Shown in pieces: positions 1-9,189 of a stretch of DNA of 17,002 bases. The notes beneath the pieces are model-generated. The model was not told the DNA's origin, did not search any database, and saw only the letters and a list, made by a program, of their open reading frames with translations. Position 1 is the stretch's first letter. Every line of letters starts with the position of its first letter. Origin of the DNA: Phoronis ovalis (lineage: Eukaryota > Phoronida > Phoronidae); the NCBI GenBank assembly GCA_028565635.1, contig JAOXYB010022147.1, positions 1-17,002 on the forward strand. Direction: 5' to 3'. The translations under genes and the position numbers were made by a program.

Positions 1-16
1 GTGTTTTGACGAAACT

Positions 17-135
17 GTTGAATTCGTTAGAACTCGTTAACTTCGTTAGAACTTCGAGATCCCATGTTCGTTCTAACAAATTAAACTTGTTAGGCTAACG
101 AATTGAACTTGTTATATAACGAAGTTCTAACGAAG
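17..135. repeat. CpG-rich palindromic repeat cluster (TTCGTTAGAAC motif)
   Basis: Variants of a TTCGTTAGAAC / GTTCTAACGAA core fill this stretch in both orientations. A 16-base word at 41-56 (CTTCGTTAGAACTTCG) is repeated as its exact reverse complement at 120-135. A second pair, 17-30 against 94-107, matches at all but one position. Further copies lie at 31-40 and 67-77. The motif carries CpG repeatedly, while CpG is scarce in the rest of the window, which suggests a sequence younger than its surroundings. Nested inverted repeats of this kind fit a foldback or MITE-type non-autonomous element, or the edge of a satellite. The window start prevents deciding whether the unit extends further left, and no target-site duplication can be shown. 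Confidence 0.6.
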
Positions 136-2410
136 GAATTGTTCAAGAAGGGTGACTCTGTCTCAAGCATGGATAATAAGGTCTAAGAATGAGGAACTTG
201 CCTATAGCCTGGATTAAGCATACAAACAGCATCTGAGGATATAACTGTTATCTCATGCTGTTGTGTCATGTATGCATATGCCAATGTGACACAAAAGTGA
301 TTCAAAAACTAGATACTTTGGTACAGGAAAAGCCAAATGATATTACTGATCTTACTTCACAGGTTTATGTTCACTAAATATTATCAGGGAATATTAACCG
401 ACATTTGAAGGAATTAACTCCTTAAAAGTAAAACACTAATTAAAGAAAAAATAACCCTGGGGAAGATTAAGAACCTAACTTTGAATTGCATAGTAAGCCT
501 GGGGATAGTCTACATGTTGAATTAGCAAAACAAAACTGAACCTACATAGCGGAATTAATTATCATTGCATAAATATGAAAGAGTATTACAGAATTCTGTT
601 ACTTGCTTGATTACAAATGAAAGGATAGGGAAGTCAATAAACTGTCTAGGGCTATCTTAGAAGTGTGTTGTCAACTGTATTTACATATTTTGCTCCGGTT
701 ATTTTGAATAGCAGTTTTAATTACTGAAACTGGTGAAGCATCGGGGATAACACGACCATGAAAAATGTACACGCATCTCATTTTTCCATTGAATTAATTG
801 GCTTAAGCAAAGATCTGTTTTTACCAAACCGAGTAAATTTGTTTATTTCCAATTTTAATATAACTGTTGTGGGTAGATTTGTGATGAGTACTGTTTGAAA
901 GAAATATAATCCAACTAGTTAAAGGAATGTTGAATACTTGTGTAATTACACAGGCAATAAAATTTCAATGTTTATCTCACATTTAAACTAATTATTACAA
1001 AGATGCCAAATAGAAGTAATAAACAGAAGCTTTACCAAGAGAGATATTTCAGGTTTACATTATGTAACCACCATTTAAACTTGATGCAAGTTTCCTGTAG
1101 AATTAACACAGTAAATGGACAGACAATGAAGGTAATTGCTCCCTATAGAATATCATATTGTGGTGAAATTGTCTAACTAAATTCTAGTGTTGACAAAACC
1201 TGGAAAGCTGTCATGAAAGGTGTATTGATCCATCAAACTAGTAACTTATGTTTATTGTTGGCAATTTTCCATAATAACAATTTAAATTTTCTCACTATCA
1301 AAAAAATGCAAATTCTTTGAAACAATAAAATTCAGTATGATTGTCCGAGATCAAAATTTCCTGCACAGAAATTCTACGCTGAATAAGTAGTATGTGGCTG
1401 TCTTCCAAACAATCCCCCTATGTTTTTTTCCAGCAAAGTTAAAAAAATATACCTGTGTGACATAACAAAGTTTATAATTTCTGACTAAGATTGCAATACT
1501 GGATCAGTGTCTTGGTAGATGTTACAGGTTAAGCTGGACACAGGTCAAGTTTACTCAGACCAGCCAGATTCAAGTAATTATCTATCTGGAATAGGTAACT
1601 TTCATTTTCCAGTTTCTAAATTAACAAGATTATTTCATTAAGCTAATGATCCATTAAGATAACTATATCCAGAGACAGGTAACAGCAGATGAGGAACTAA
1701 ATTACTTGTTGTGAATTATACAACTTTCACACACTAGCTTGCTAATTCTGTCATGTTGAGATGATTAATGACATGATTTTAACTTAATATCCTCAAATTA
1801 TTATTTATGAATTTAAGTAAAAAAAACAACACAGGAAATGAAGACATAACACGGAAATATGATAAAAGCTATGACAGACTACCATAAACTACTGTGCACA
1901 GTTGATGACGATGAGGTGACCTGCACATTTTTTTTTCATGACAATCAAATCAGTTGTTTGGTGTTTTTTTTCTTCATTGCTGTCGTTTGAAATGTTTCAA
2001 AAAGACACCTCTATAGTATAAAAGATTGTCAATCTTGTTGATTGCTTATTTTTGCTGTGTGAATTTCCACTTCAAATCGGATAAGAGATACTGTCATCTA
2101 GTCTACTTGTTAAATTATCATAAATATGTACTCCCATATTATGAGAAGCCAATACAAATTAATATACCGCCACTACGTTAATGATAATATCATCTCAGAC
2201 AAAAAGCCTATCTAAATTCTGATACATACAACTTCAAAGTATTGATTTTGACACAGTTAAGATTGGTGTGTATTAGAAAATTTCATTAGTACAGATTAGC
2301 TTTGATTTTTTGCTGCCGAGACTCAGGAAATCCAATGAGTATATTGTGTACAGGACAGACATTGCTACTGAAAGACTATATTGAAAAAGTACAAAACTTG
2401 AAACACCCAT
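136..2410. other. Non-coding, intron-like or intergenic DNA
   Basis: All six frames are broken at the density expected of A+T-rich random sequence. Short A and T homopolymers are frequent, for example at 1301-1306 and 1961-1970. There are small open stretches near 165-235 on both strands, the longest 29-30 codons, with neither convincing splice sites nor recognisable protein content. No RNA gene or mobile-element coding region was seen. Confidence 0.6.
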
Positions 2411-2448
2411 TTACGCCTTTAGCTGGCTTTGTATCAAAACAGAAAGAC

Positions 2449-2551
2449 TAGTTAAACATTTTTTGCTTAGAAATTGTAATTTTTCTCGGTAGCTGTTCTC
2501 TATAATTATAAATTCCCACACTTGGTTTAACAGTTGCTGACAGAACAGGCT
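2449..2551 (-). other. Weak candidate minus-strand terminal exon
   Basis: Reading leftwards, a pyrimidine-rich run ending in CATAACAG could be a splice acceptor. It is followed by about 34 codons that begin PVLSATVKPSVG, include YNYREQLPRK and end at TAG. Another minus frame across the same bases (2411-2593) is open for 60 codons from a GTG, so openness here is not specific. No AATAAA (TTTATT on +) was found close downstream, and the acceptor is phase 0, which does not join the phase-1 exons proposed for the same strand. It may be chance. Confidence 0.12.
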
Positions 2552-2599
2552 GTTATGAAACATTGAAACACCCAAACAACAAGTTTGCTTCACAAATCA

Positions 2600-2980
2600 T
2601 TTTTATGGGCAATAACCTAAGTGATGATTTTTATAGCAAGGGAAATGATATCCCATTTAAATAAGGGTCAATTAAAGCAGCTAGAATCAAACACAGAATT
2701 GGCTTTTTAATTGATGCTTATAATGCCATAGCAACAGCTGACTATGTCACAAATCCTAACAAACAGGCAATTCTTTTTTTTAACCATTTTAACCTGAACT
2801 TAATACAATGTTTTACTGTCAACTCATAAGTTTGAACTTGTTTTTTATTAAATTTCTTTTTCATCAAAATATCAAGTATCAGAATCTTCAAGTAGAGTTT
2901 TCATGATAACCTGCAAGAGTCTGTCCTAAATGCTACAGAAGAAAAAAGTGTGGTTTTATAGAAAGTGAAATGTTACCATA
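2600..2980. other. Non-coding DNA
   Basis: This is A+T-rich sequence with T runs (2775-2781, 2841-2846) and no supported gene. It leads into the polypyrimidine tract that precedes the small exon candidate at 3000. Confidence 0.5.
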
Positions 2981-2999
2981 ATGTTTACTTTATTTCTAG

Positions 3000-3046
3000 G
3001 TGTTCATCTCAGGCTGGAGAAAATTAATCCTTTGCTCTAAAGAAAG
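3000..3046 (+). other. Candidate 47-nt exon, plus strand
   Basis: The run TTTACTTTATTTCTAG at 2984-2999 is close to the consensus for a 3' splice site. The next 47 nt are open in only one frame (VFISGWRKLILCSKE plus two bases) and end at AAAG followed by GTAATC. The donor lacks the usual G at intron position +5. The acceptor is good, the donor is mediocre, the exon is very short, and no partner exon is identified on this strand. It could equally be an unused acceptor in an intron. Confidence 0.18.
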
Positions 3047-3049
3047 GTA

Positions 3050-3775
3050 ATCAAACAGCCTACATTATCACTAATTACTTTTTAAACACGAGGCACAACA
3101 GATGGTGGGTATAGACACAATGCCTTCATGACAAGTGGATATACCATAAAGGCATGCCATAATTTGATAATAGCAAAACAGCTCCAGTGAGGTGTGTTAG
3201 TTCTGTTACAGATTCTGAATCTATCCACATTTTTAAAGTATTCGGTTTACAAGGTATCAAACTCTCAAGTGGATTACTTATTTGCATAAGTATATGTTAT
3301 TGATGACAATTGACATCTTATAATAAATTAGTAAGGAGCTGAAAACTTTTGATTCCTGCTGCCAATCAGAAGCAAAGCAACAATAAACATACCATAGTTT
3401 AGGTACATGAATGTTTACAAACTGACTGAATGTATGCATAAACTTTATCAGTAGAAAAAGGAACTCTGCCCTGATTTCCCTATTGCATTTAAATAAATAA
3501 AAGTAGTTTGGGAATTAATAGGTGTTGATAATTAGTCCCATGAAACATGAACAAAAGCAATTAAGTAAAATGTTACACAGGGGAGGTACACAAATGCATA
3601 TTTTCATTTTCTAAATGACAAGTTTTCTTGAGATAGCTGGACCATGACAGCTTGAGTCAGTGATACATATCTTCTATTAATAAATTACGTAATAATTGTG
3701 TTATTACTCAGAGTAATGAGTATGGTATTCAGTATATAGGAGAGATTTTTGCTCACGAAACTTGCTTTAACTTAC
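3050..3775. other. Non-coding DNA
   Basis: Stops are dense in all frames. There are no repeats beyond short A+T runs and no RNA gene. If the minus-strand gene model is right, the part just left of 3776 is intron. Confidence 0.5.
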
Positions 3776-3856
3776 TTTGAGACTTCAGCAAAATATCTGT
3801 TTTAGAAAGTAAGATCTCTGGATCCATTTTATCAATTTTTGATGCAGAAATTTTAG
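3776..3856 (-). CDS. Candidate internal coding exon, phase 1-1 (81 nt)
   Basis: On the minus strand, a T-rich stretch ending AAAAAG is followed by 81 nt with no stop, then by a donor (CAAA then GTAAGTTAA) that matches consensus through +6. The frame reads AKISASKIDK then MDPEILLSKTDILLKSQ, taking one base from the previous exon. It is a polar, Lys/Ser-rich stretch with no recognised domain. Its entry phase (1) matches the exit phase of the signal-peptide exon at 6766, and 81 is divisible by three, so it could be inserted without breaking the frame. The match has roughly a one in three chance of arising by accident. An in-frame TAA lies just upstream of the acceptor. The acceptor is only moderate because A residues interrupt the pyrimidines. 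Confidence 0.22.
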
Positions 3857-4049
3857 CTTTTTAAAATAAAAAGCCAAAAGGCCTCCCTTTATGTTGACAC
3901 AGAACACAACCATATTTCTTTTAAGATAAGCTGCACAGTTTTATCTATTATGATAAACTGCCATTAGTTCTAATACACCATCTCACCATCTCTATGCCTA
4001 ATATCAGAAATGTGAGAGGTGACAGATGCAAGAGTGCAAAATATCAGAA

Positions 4050-4063
4050 TGTGTGTGTGTGTG
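4050..4063. repeat. (TG)7 microsatellite
   Basis: Seven perfect TG dinucleotides. It is a typical short simple repeat and probably varies in length between individuals. Confidence 0.9.
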
Positions 4064-4280
4064 CTATCACTGTGTTAATTGTTTTACTAAATTGCAAAAT
4101 TTTTTGTTCTCCCTTGTTATTAAGATATTATAACTTTCTTTTGATCTGGTAATAAAATTATATGGTATTTTCTACCTGTCATATAAATCTAAATCAATGG
4201 AATATGATTTGTTTTATAGTTTTCCCTGGATTATCTGAAAATTAAATCTGAAAATGGATTCAAAGAAAATGCATTGAGTG

Positions 4281-4296
4281 GTTAGTTAGTTAGTTA
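4281..4296. repeat. (GTTA)4 microsatellite
   Basis: Four perfect GTTA units in a row. It is not a telomeric TTAGG or TTAGGG array. Confidence 0.85.
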
Positions 4297-4596
4297 AATA
4301 TAAGGATCGTAATAAGTTTGACATTTGTCTTTCCATCTTTGAATTTACCTGTCGTCATAGAACCAGTGCCAATGCCATGGGTTTATTTGAGAGTATTGAA
4401 AACTAATTACAACATAGATACCTGTGTAAATGTTGCAGCTTTATTACATTACCAATATCCAAGTGGACAAATATACTACTTATTATCAAGAGCCATCAAT
4501 TGCAATATACTTGCCCCAAACATGAACTATAAAGTTTTTCATACTTCAGCTGTGGCACATTATAAGTGTTGTAAACATAAAGAGGCCCCTACCAGA

Positions 4597-4611
4597 TTTT
4601 TTTTTTTTTTT
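4597..4611. repeat. 15-base poly-T tract
   Basis: This is the longest homopolymer in the window. On the minus strand it is A15, as at the tail of a retroposed sequence that would lie to its right. I found no direct repeat that could serve as a target-site duplication and no tRNA-type B box, so no SINE is called. It also lies inside a 123-codon plus-strand open frame, giving a run of phenylalanines, which argues against that frame being a gene. Confidence 0.85.
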
Positions 4612-6330
4612 GTATATTACTCCATGCAAGGCGCTGTCACAGACAAAAGTGTATTGCTAATCTTGCAATGTTTATTCAAAGAAATATGATGTATTTATTA
4701 CTAGTAGCAAGTAGGATGTTGGTAATATAACAAAGCTAAACAGACAGACACAATGGCAATTGTAAAACTACACCCATAGAGATTCCATGCATTTCAATTC
4801 ATTGTACTACACAGTACTCCAGACAGTGAACTGCTGAATAATATATATCTAAAAAATGATAACGATGAAATTGTGACAATTAATAATACTAATAAATTTC
4901 AATCGAATTGAATTGTTACTACATAAAATAAAGAGATAGAGATTGTTCTTCAGGGAGATAGGAGAATGTGGCGCATGACTTTGTTTGTGTCTGTGAAAAT
5001 GTCATACAACTTGGGATATGCAAACGAAAGCCACTGTTAGCATTACTGAGAATGTTGTTCTAATTGTAATCATTAGAGCCCCTGAGTCTTCTAACAGGAA
5101 AAACAAACTATTAAAAGTTTCAAGTATGTCTGTTTCGTCTGCTTCATTGCCATTTCTTTGCACTTAAAATTGTACTCGAAACACATTGAACGCGAAACAC
5201 ATCTGATGTAACCATTTTAAGAGCATCATAAAAGAGTGTGATGTTGTGTATGTAAAGAAAATGTTCAATGCACGCGTCAGGCGTCAATTAAAACCTTTGC
5301 ATGAAATTTACCAAAGAGCTCATAGCTTAAATTAAGCCAATAAAATATGAATTATAAGTAAATTAATTTAGCTCACAGCAGGTGGAAAGAATCAATTTTT
5401 GTCCACAGGTATGGACAGGTACAGATATCTGATCTTGATCAATAATGACAACGGTCCAGTTAAGTATAAACCCTCCAGTGTGAAACACAAGTTAGCAGAA
5501 GTAGATCCAGGATCTTTTTAAAGGTGGATATATTCAAAAAAAAATTAAGTGGATAACGGATAGTTTACTGGTACGTGAAGTATCGAAAAGTGACATTGTT
5601 GAAAAAGTTGGATGCTCCAATGATGTGATCTGGTGGTGCATCTGGAACTATGTTAATAAATATAATAGTTTTAAAGAGGTTTTCTTCACCCAAAATTTAA
5701 CAAAAAATAACTTAACAAAACATTGACTGATATGCTTGCTTGTCAGCCAACACTGTCATTGGATCAGTAACTGTAGGTCTCAGTTTTGTTTTGAAAAGGG
5801 TTACATTTACATGAGGTGTCAGTTCAAGTTTTTGTTTGAAAATATCTTTAGCCTTTACCTAGTAAACTTTATAGTAAATGGCACTGCATTCAAAAGTAGT
5901 GTTCAAACTTCAGGATTATATTATTTGGCTTATTTTAATGGGATTTTCTGAATTATAAACTTAATTATAATGTGACAGGATTAATGACAAATTTTACTGG
6001 ATTTAACAAATTAATCTGTGGACACAGCCAATAAAAGAAAACACTCATAGCACACTGTATCTCACAGAACAATTGTATTACATTGTACACAAATTCTCCT
6101 ATTATCTTTGAGAATACCAAAGATTCATTATTATTATGCAAGAATTTAGTAGAGTTATTCTTGTTCCCAATAAATCTCTTGAAACAATGGATGCATCAAT
6201 ATACTCATTTTGAACTTGAATGGATTGAAATTGTCTCCTTTATTTGAAAACAAGTAACGTAACAATACATATAAATGGGAAGGTGATTTTAATGAAGTTT
6301 AAGTACAACATACTGAGTTAATGATGGCCA
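4612..6330. other. Non-coding DNA
   Basis: No supported gene. Small symmetric sites occur: GTCCA-CAGGTA-TGGAC at 5401-5416, and AGATCC-A-GGATCT near 5503-5515. A 71-codon plus frame at 5736-5951 begins with TTG and has neither splice context nor a recognisable domain, so it is regarded as chance. Confidence 0.5.
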
Positions 6331-6332
6331 TT

Positions 6333-6372
6333 TTAATTAAGAATTTATTACATGAATTAAGAATTCATTGCT
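6333..6372. repeat. Two-copy 20-bp direct repeat
   Basis: The two halves share the word AATTAAGAATT at the same offset (20 nt) and are otherwise diverged by a few bases. It is a short local duplication. Confidence 0.6.
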
Positions 6373-6487
6373 TGAGTGTGTATAATTTTGAACTCAATTT
6401 CTATATGCCGCAGTATTAAAATGTTTATAACGTTCAACGACATCTCTGGGTTAAAGTTTTTACCAGTACCTATAGAGTATAGTGTCG

Positions 6488-6544
6488 CAGTGTGCCGTGT
6501 ATATAACAGCATGTTGTGTATACACCAGTGTGTCATGTATATAA
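6488..6544. repeat. Three-copy 19-bp minisatellite
   Basis: The units begin at 6488, 6507 and 6526, each 19 nt. The first and third (CAGTGTGCCGTGTATATAA and CAGTGTGTCATGTATATAA) differ at two positions. The middle unit is more diverged (CAGCATGTTGTGTATACAC). Each ends in an alternating GTATA-type stretch, and the middle contains a GTGTATACAC palindrome. It would fall in the intron just after the signal-peptide exon of the proposed minus-strand gene. Any regulatory role is speculative. Confidence 0.7.
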
Positions 6545-6714
6545 TTTAAGCTATAAGACATATCAAATAATGAATATCATATAGAATACAGTTTCCTCTT
6601 GATATTTGTTTAAACTGAAAATAAGGTTTGTTTTAAACCCATGCTACTCTTTGAAACATAAGCAATAACTATTTACAACCCCCTTGCTAGGAATCTTTAT
6701 GGGTGCAGTTCCAA

Positions 6715-6727
6715 ACACACACACACA
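6715..6727. repeat. (AC)6 microsatellite
   Basis: Six and a half perfect AC dinucleotides, about 40 nt from the splice donor of the signal-peptide exon, on its intron side. Confidence 0.85.
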
Positions 6728-6765
6728 AACATGCATAGAAAATTAAACATTAAATATATACTTAC

Positions 6766-6859
6766 GATTTACGATGCCATTCTCTTGTGCTTCTATACTA
6801 TAGATGACGACCATCAATATAAAAAATGGCCACAAAACTTCTGGAGGCCTCATTTTCAT
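6766..6859 (-). CDS. First coding exon of a secreted or membrane protein (signal peptide), partial
   Basis: The minus strand encodes 31 complete residues plus one base before a donor matching consensus (C then GTAAGTAT), giving a phase-1 intron. The peptide has signal-sequence architecture: a basic start MKMRPPEV, a hydrophobic core LWPFFILMVVIY, then a polar segment SIEA with a likely cleavage after Ala24, and the mature start QENGIVN. An in-frame TAA lies 13 nt upstream of the start, so the ATG at 6859 is the first in frame; Met3 is a possible alternative. A splice acceptor (TTATTTATTATCTTGCATAG) ends at 6876, so the exon probably spans 6766-6875 with 16 nt of leader. A three-codon upstream ORF (ATG ATA TGA) overlaps the start. 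Signal-peptide exons ending in phase 1 are common in receptors and extracellular proteins built from phase 1-1 modules. The product cannot be named because only the leader is visible. The opposite strand also has a 63-codon frame (6804-6995), taken here as a shadow. Confidence 0.55.
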
Positions 6860-6880
6860 ATCATATACAGCTTACCTATG
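6860..6880 (-). promoter_or_regulatory. Splice acceptor and short leader before the signal-peptide start
   Basis: Reading leftwards, a pyrimidine-rich run ends GCATAG, followed by GTAAGCTGTATATGAT and then the start codon. The sequence TAG-GTAAGC is unusual because it reads both as an acceptor (AG) and as the core of a donor (GTAAGC). An unspliced first exon running through it is the alternative. The leader contains a minimal upstream ORF that ends inside the main start region. Confidence 0.4.
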
Positions 6881-6953
6881 CAAGATAATAAATAAGATAT
6901 CCAAATTAGAAATAAAGAAAATCGAACTCCCTGTAATGCTCCTGGACCTTACC
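6876..6953 (-). other. Possible 77-nt intron in the 5' leader
   Basis: A donor (CATTGG then GTAAGG) at 6952 and the acceptor ending at 6876 would define a 77-nt intron. Its 3' half is pyrimidine-rich with a TCTAAT branch-like word. Spliced this way, the leader exon would lie just right of 6953 and contain no long reading frame. The alternative donor at 9066 would give a 2.2-kb intron. Both could be used as alternative first exons. This is inferred from splice-site consensus only. Confidence 0.25.
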
Positions 6954-6963
6954 CAATGGCGAC

Positions 6964-7659
6964 TGGCTAACTGGTCTTTGCGTTTATTTCCATAGATTGT
7001 AAAATGTCCCTGCAGTAAAAAATTGGTTGGTTTCTTTTTGAGATCCTTTTAACTTTACCAATCAACGAATCGGTAATGAACTTCAGAGTTTCCAGCTTTG
7101 TCAAAAACTTTCCATCAGTATATGGAACATACAAATTTGAATTTTTAAAAACGTTTTAAATCTTGTTTTCACTGCTGGAATGTAACTCCAAATGTTGTCA
7201 ACATAAATTGAAAATCCCAGAGGATGTATAACATTAATTCTTTAAAATCCTTAAATTTGTAAGAAAATTCCATGTGGTGATTTTTCCAATAAAATGCGCC
7301 CTCACTGCCAAAACATGAGTACAATGTTTATAGGGCTGTTTTATGTTGCATGGTAGAACATGCAACTGTCATACTATCCAGAATACACACTGAGTACTGC
7401 TTAATCAATTATTTAAGCCCATGTGATCAATAAGAAGGAACATGTCACAAATCTTTGAATTCAAGTTCAAAATTTCAGATACAGGTTCACTGAATGCCAA
7501 ACAACAAAATTTGTATTTTTCCCAATATCTTGTTAATTTAGAAAGATATATTAAAAGCATGTAGAAAAGAATACAAAATAGTTCTTATTTCCTAAAAAAC
7601 GTGAAAATAACTGTTGGTCAAAAATTTGGTACTTTACAGTTTTACAGACCAGTTAGCCA
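6964..7659. repeat. About 700-bp segment flanked by 14-bp inverted repeats
   Basis: TGGCTAACTGGTCT at 6964-6977 is matched by its exact reverse complement at 7646-7659. Similarity extends outward with gaps to a CCAAT word on the left and an ATTGG word on the right, so the arms look like imperfect 25-30-nt termini. The interior has no transposase frame. A short non-autonomous element is possible, but no target-site duplication is visible and 14 bp is modest, so chance is not excluded. Confidence 0.3.
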
Positions 7660-7679
7660 ATCAAAATCATTATTGGTCT

Positions 7680-9060
7680 CTGGGGCATTGATTAGTGTGT
7701 TTGAGATAATCACCAATATGTTCATATCCATTAATCAGAGACATTAAAACAATCAACAAAGCCAGGAAATATGAATAAATTACAAATCAAATAAACAGTA
7801 CAATTACTACAATGTGTAAATCATAGCCCGGGACAAAGTATATGAAACCAGCTTTTCTTTCGCAACTTGATCAGCACTTGAAATATTACTACAGTTTTAT
7901 CGATAAATTGTATTAATAGCCAAATCAATCAGAGGAATTCATTTTGACAATTTGCAAATATAAATCATCACGATCAGGTTAAATTGATAATTCTTCCAGA
8001 TACTCAAAGCCAATGTTATTCCGCATCTAAAGATCATACTACAAATAATTAGAATGCAGTCTCATCAAACATTAATTTAATAATTATATTTACATGTTGA
8101 TGATAATCATGATTAGCACAATAATGCAGACATGTTTTTCATGAATTTCAAGGAAAAATTAATCCACCAAAGGAATTAACTTTTTTAATTGATCTATCAA
8201 TAATTTCCATAGGTAAATTAACAGACTTCCACATATTCTCACAACAAACAATGGCAACAGAGAATAGTAAACATTTTGATTTTTTTATAGTATACACAGT
8301 AAGTAATTGTTATTTACAAATTCTGGTCAATTCTACAGATTAGTTACAATGCATTCTGTATAATTCATCACTTGATCATACTATTATTATAATTAATTAT
8401 TTTGCATGCATGGTTTTGCATGACAGTTTTGAGTTACGAAAAGATATTGGTCATGATTCACCTGATACTGTAACTAATAAGTAATTGTTTTGTTATAAAT
8501 TAGACTTTATGTGAACAGAAATAACATGACAGAATCATCCAATGATGACTAGATCTGTAACCAAAATAAAACTTCAGACATCTTCATATAAGTCTACAAC
8601 ATATTTTACATTTTTTTGAAGTCTAAGTTTATAAGAATAAAATGGAAAATGACAAATTGACAAATTCTACACAATATTTTACGTTGTGGATGTAAGTTAT
8701 TGTTCACTATTAATTGGGATTTTGCGCTATAGTTTTCAGCAAATCTATTATTGGTCTGAATTAAAGAAATAATGTTCGTTATTTAATACTGACATGGATC
8801 ACCTTTATTGTTCAGGGGAGGGGGAGTTGCAGTTTCATAATGAAAACTGTGTAAAAAAGCTTGTTTAAAGAATTATTATTGTTTCATAGGCAAAGACAAA
8901 TTTAATGTGTTACAGTTTCATGAAGCGCCATCTATATTTTTATGGAGTTATATATACATAAACAGTGTCTCTACCTGGTGAAAGATTATAAACCACTTTA
9001 TAAGCAGAATGTATATTTGTTTCCTAAACCCTACCATCAGATATTCTTATGCATTTGTAA
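7680..9060. other. Non-coding DNA, probably intron of the minus-strand gene
   Basis: There is no supported gene. It holds a perfect 12-bp palindrome TAATCATGATTA at 8104-8115, a pair of TTTTGCATG words near 8400-8422, and a purine-rich GGGGAGGGGGAG run at 8814-8826. A plus-strand open stretch ending at a GTAAGT near 8299 (reading MATENSKHFDFF) was considered and left out because its acceptor context is poor. Confidence 0.5.
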
Positions 9061-9069
9061 ACTCACCTG
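9061..9069 (-). promoter_or_regulatory. Strong splice donor (CAG/GTGAGT); possible end of a 5' untranslated exon
   Basis: The reverse complement reads CAGGTGAGT, a perfect 9-nt match to the metazoan 5' splice-site consensus. The exon would end at 9067 and continue to the right. The bases just inside carry a short open frame (ending RPSFTDLNS) but no ATG, so an untranslated first exon of the signal-peptide gene is the simplest reading. A TTATATG word near 9213-9219 on the same strand could act as a weak TATA element, but no transcription start can be fixed. Confidence 0.3.
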
Positions 9070-9189
9070 AATTCAAGTCGGTAAACGAAGGCCTAAACAA
9101 ATGTATAGTTCCTATTACATAGCCGAAAAAATTTGATAGGTAGGTAGGAAAAAGAGTTCACACACCTGTACAGAATCAAAGGTTAATGT

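Larger units (their letters stand above)
3860..4590. other. Non-coding DNA with two microsatellites
   Basis: Apart from the TG and GTTA repeats listed separately, this is A+T-rich sequence. On the minus strand, about 4000-4060 is strongly pyrimidine-rich and ends in an AG (a good-looking acceptor), but no convincing exon follows. An open plus frame at 4318-4689 starts at a TTG codon, runs through a 15-T tract and resembles no protein I recognise, so it is treated as chance. Confidence 0.5.

Noticed and set aside
2411-2593. 60-codon minus-strand open frame
   Set aside because: Starts at GTG and shows no domain. Another frame over the same bases looks at least as coding-like, so neither is secure.
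3990-4060. Excellent minus-strand pyrimidine tract and AG near 4000
   Set aside because: The sequence after it is closed in two frames, and in the third runs only 15 codons with no good donor, so no exon could be built.
4318-4689. 123-codon plus-strand open frame
   Set aside because: It starts at TTG, runs through a 15-T tract giving a phenylalanine run, has no recognisable domain or splice context, and its length is within chance for such a large A+T-rich window.
5736-5951. 71-codon plus-strand open frame
   Set aside because: Non-ATG start, no domain, no splice sites; regarded as chance.
6804-6995. 63-codon plus-strand open frame
   Set aside because: It lies opposite the signal-peptide exon, which has better evidence (splice sites, signal peptide, upstream stop).
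7181-7200. TGGAATGTAA resembling the seed of miR-1
   Set aside because: The match stops after the seed and there is no fold-back partner nearby.
8104-8350. Plus-strand open stretch containing MATENSKHFDFF before a GTAAGT
   Set aside because: About 64 open codons are expected by chance in this composition; the only nearby acceptor would leave an 8-nt exon, and the frame continues past the donor to a stop.
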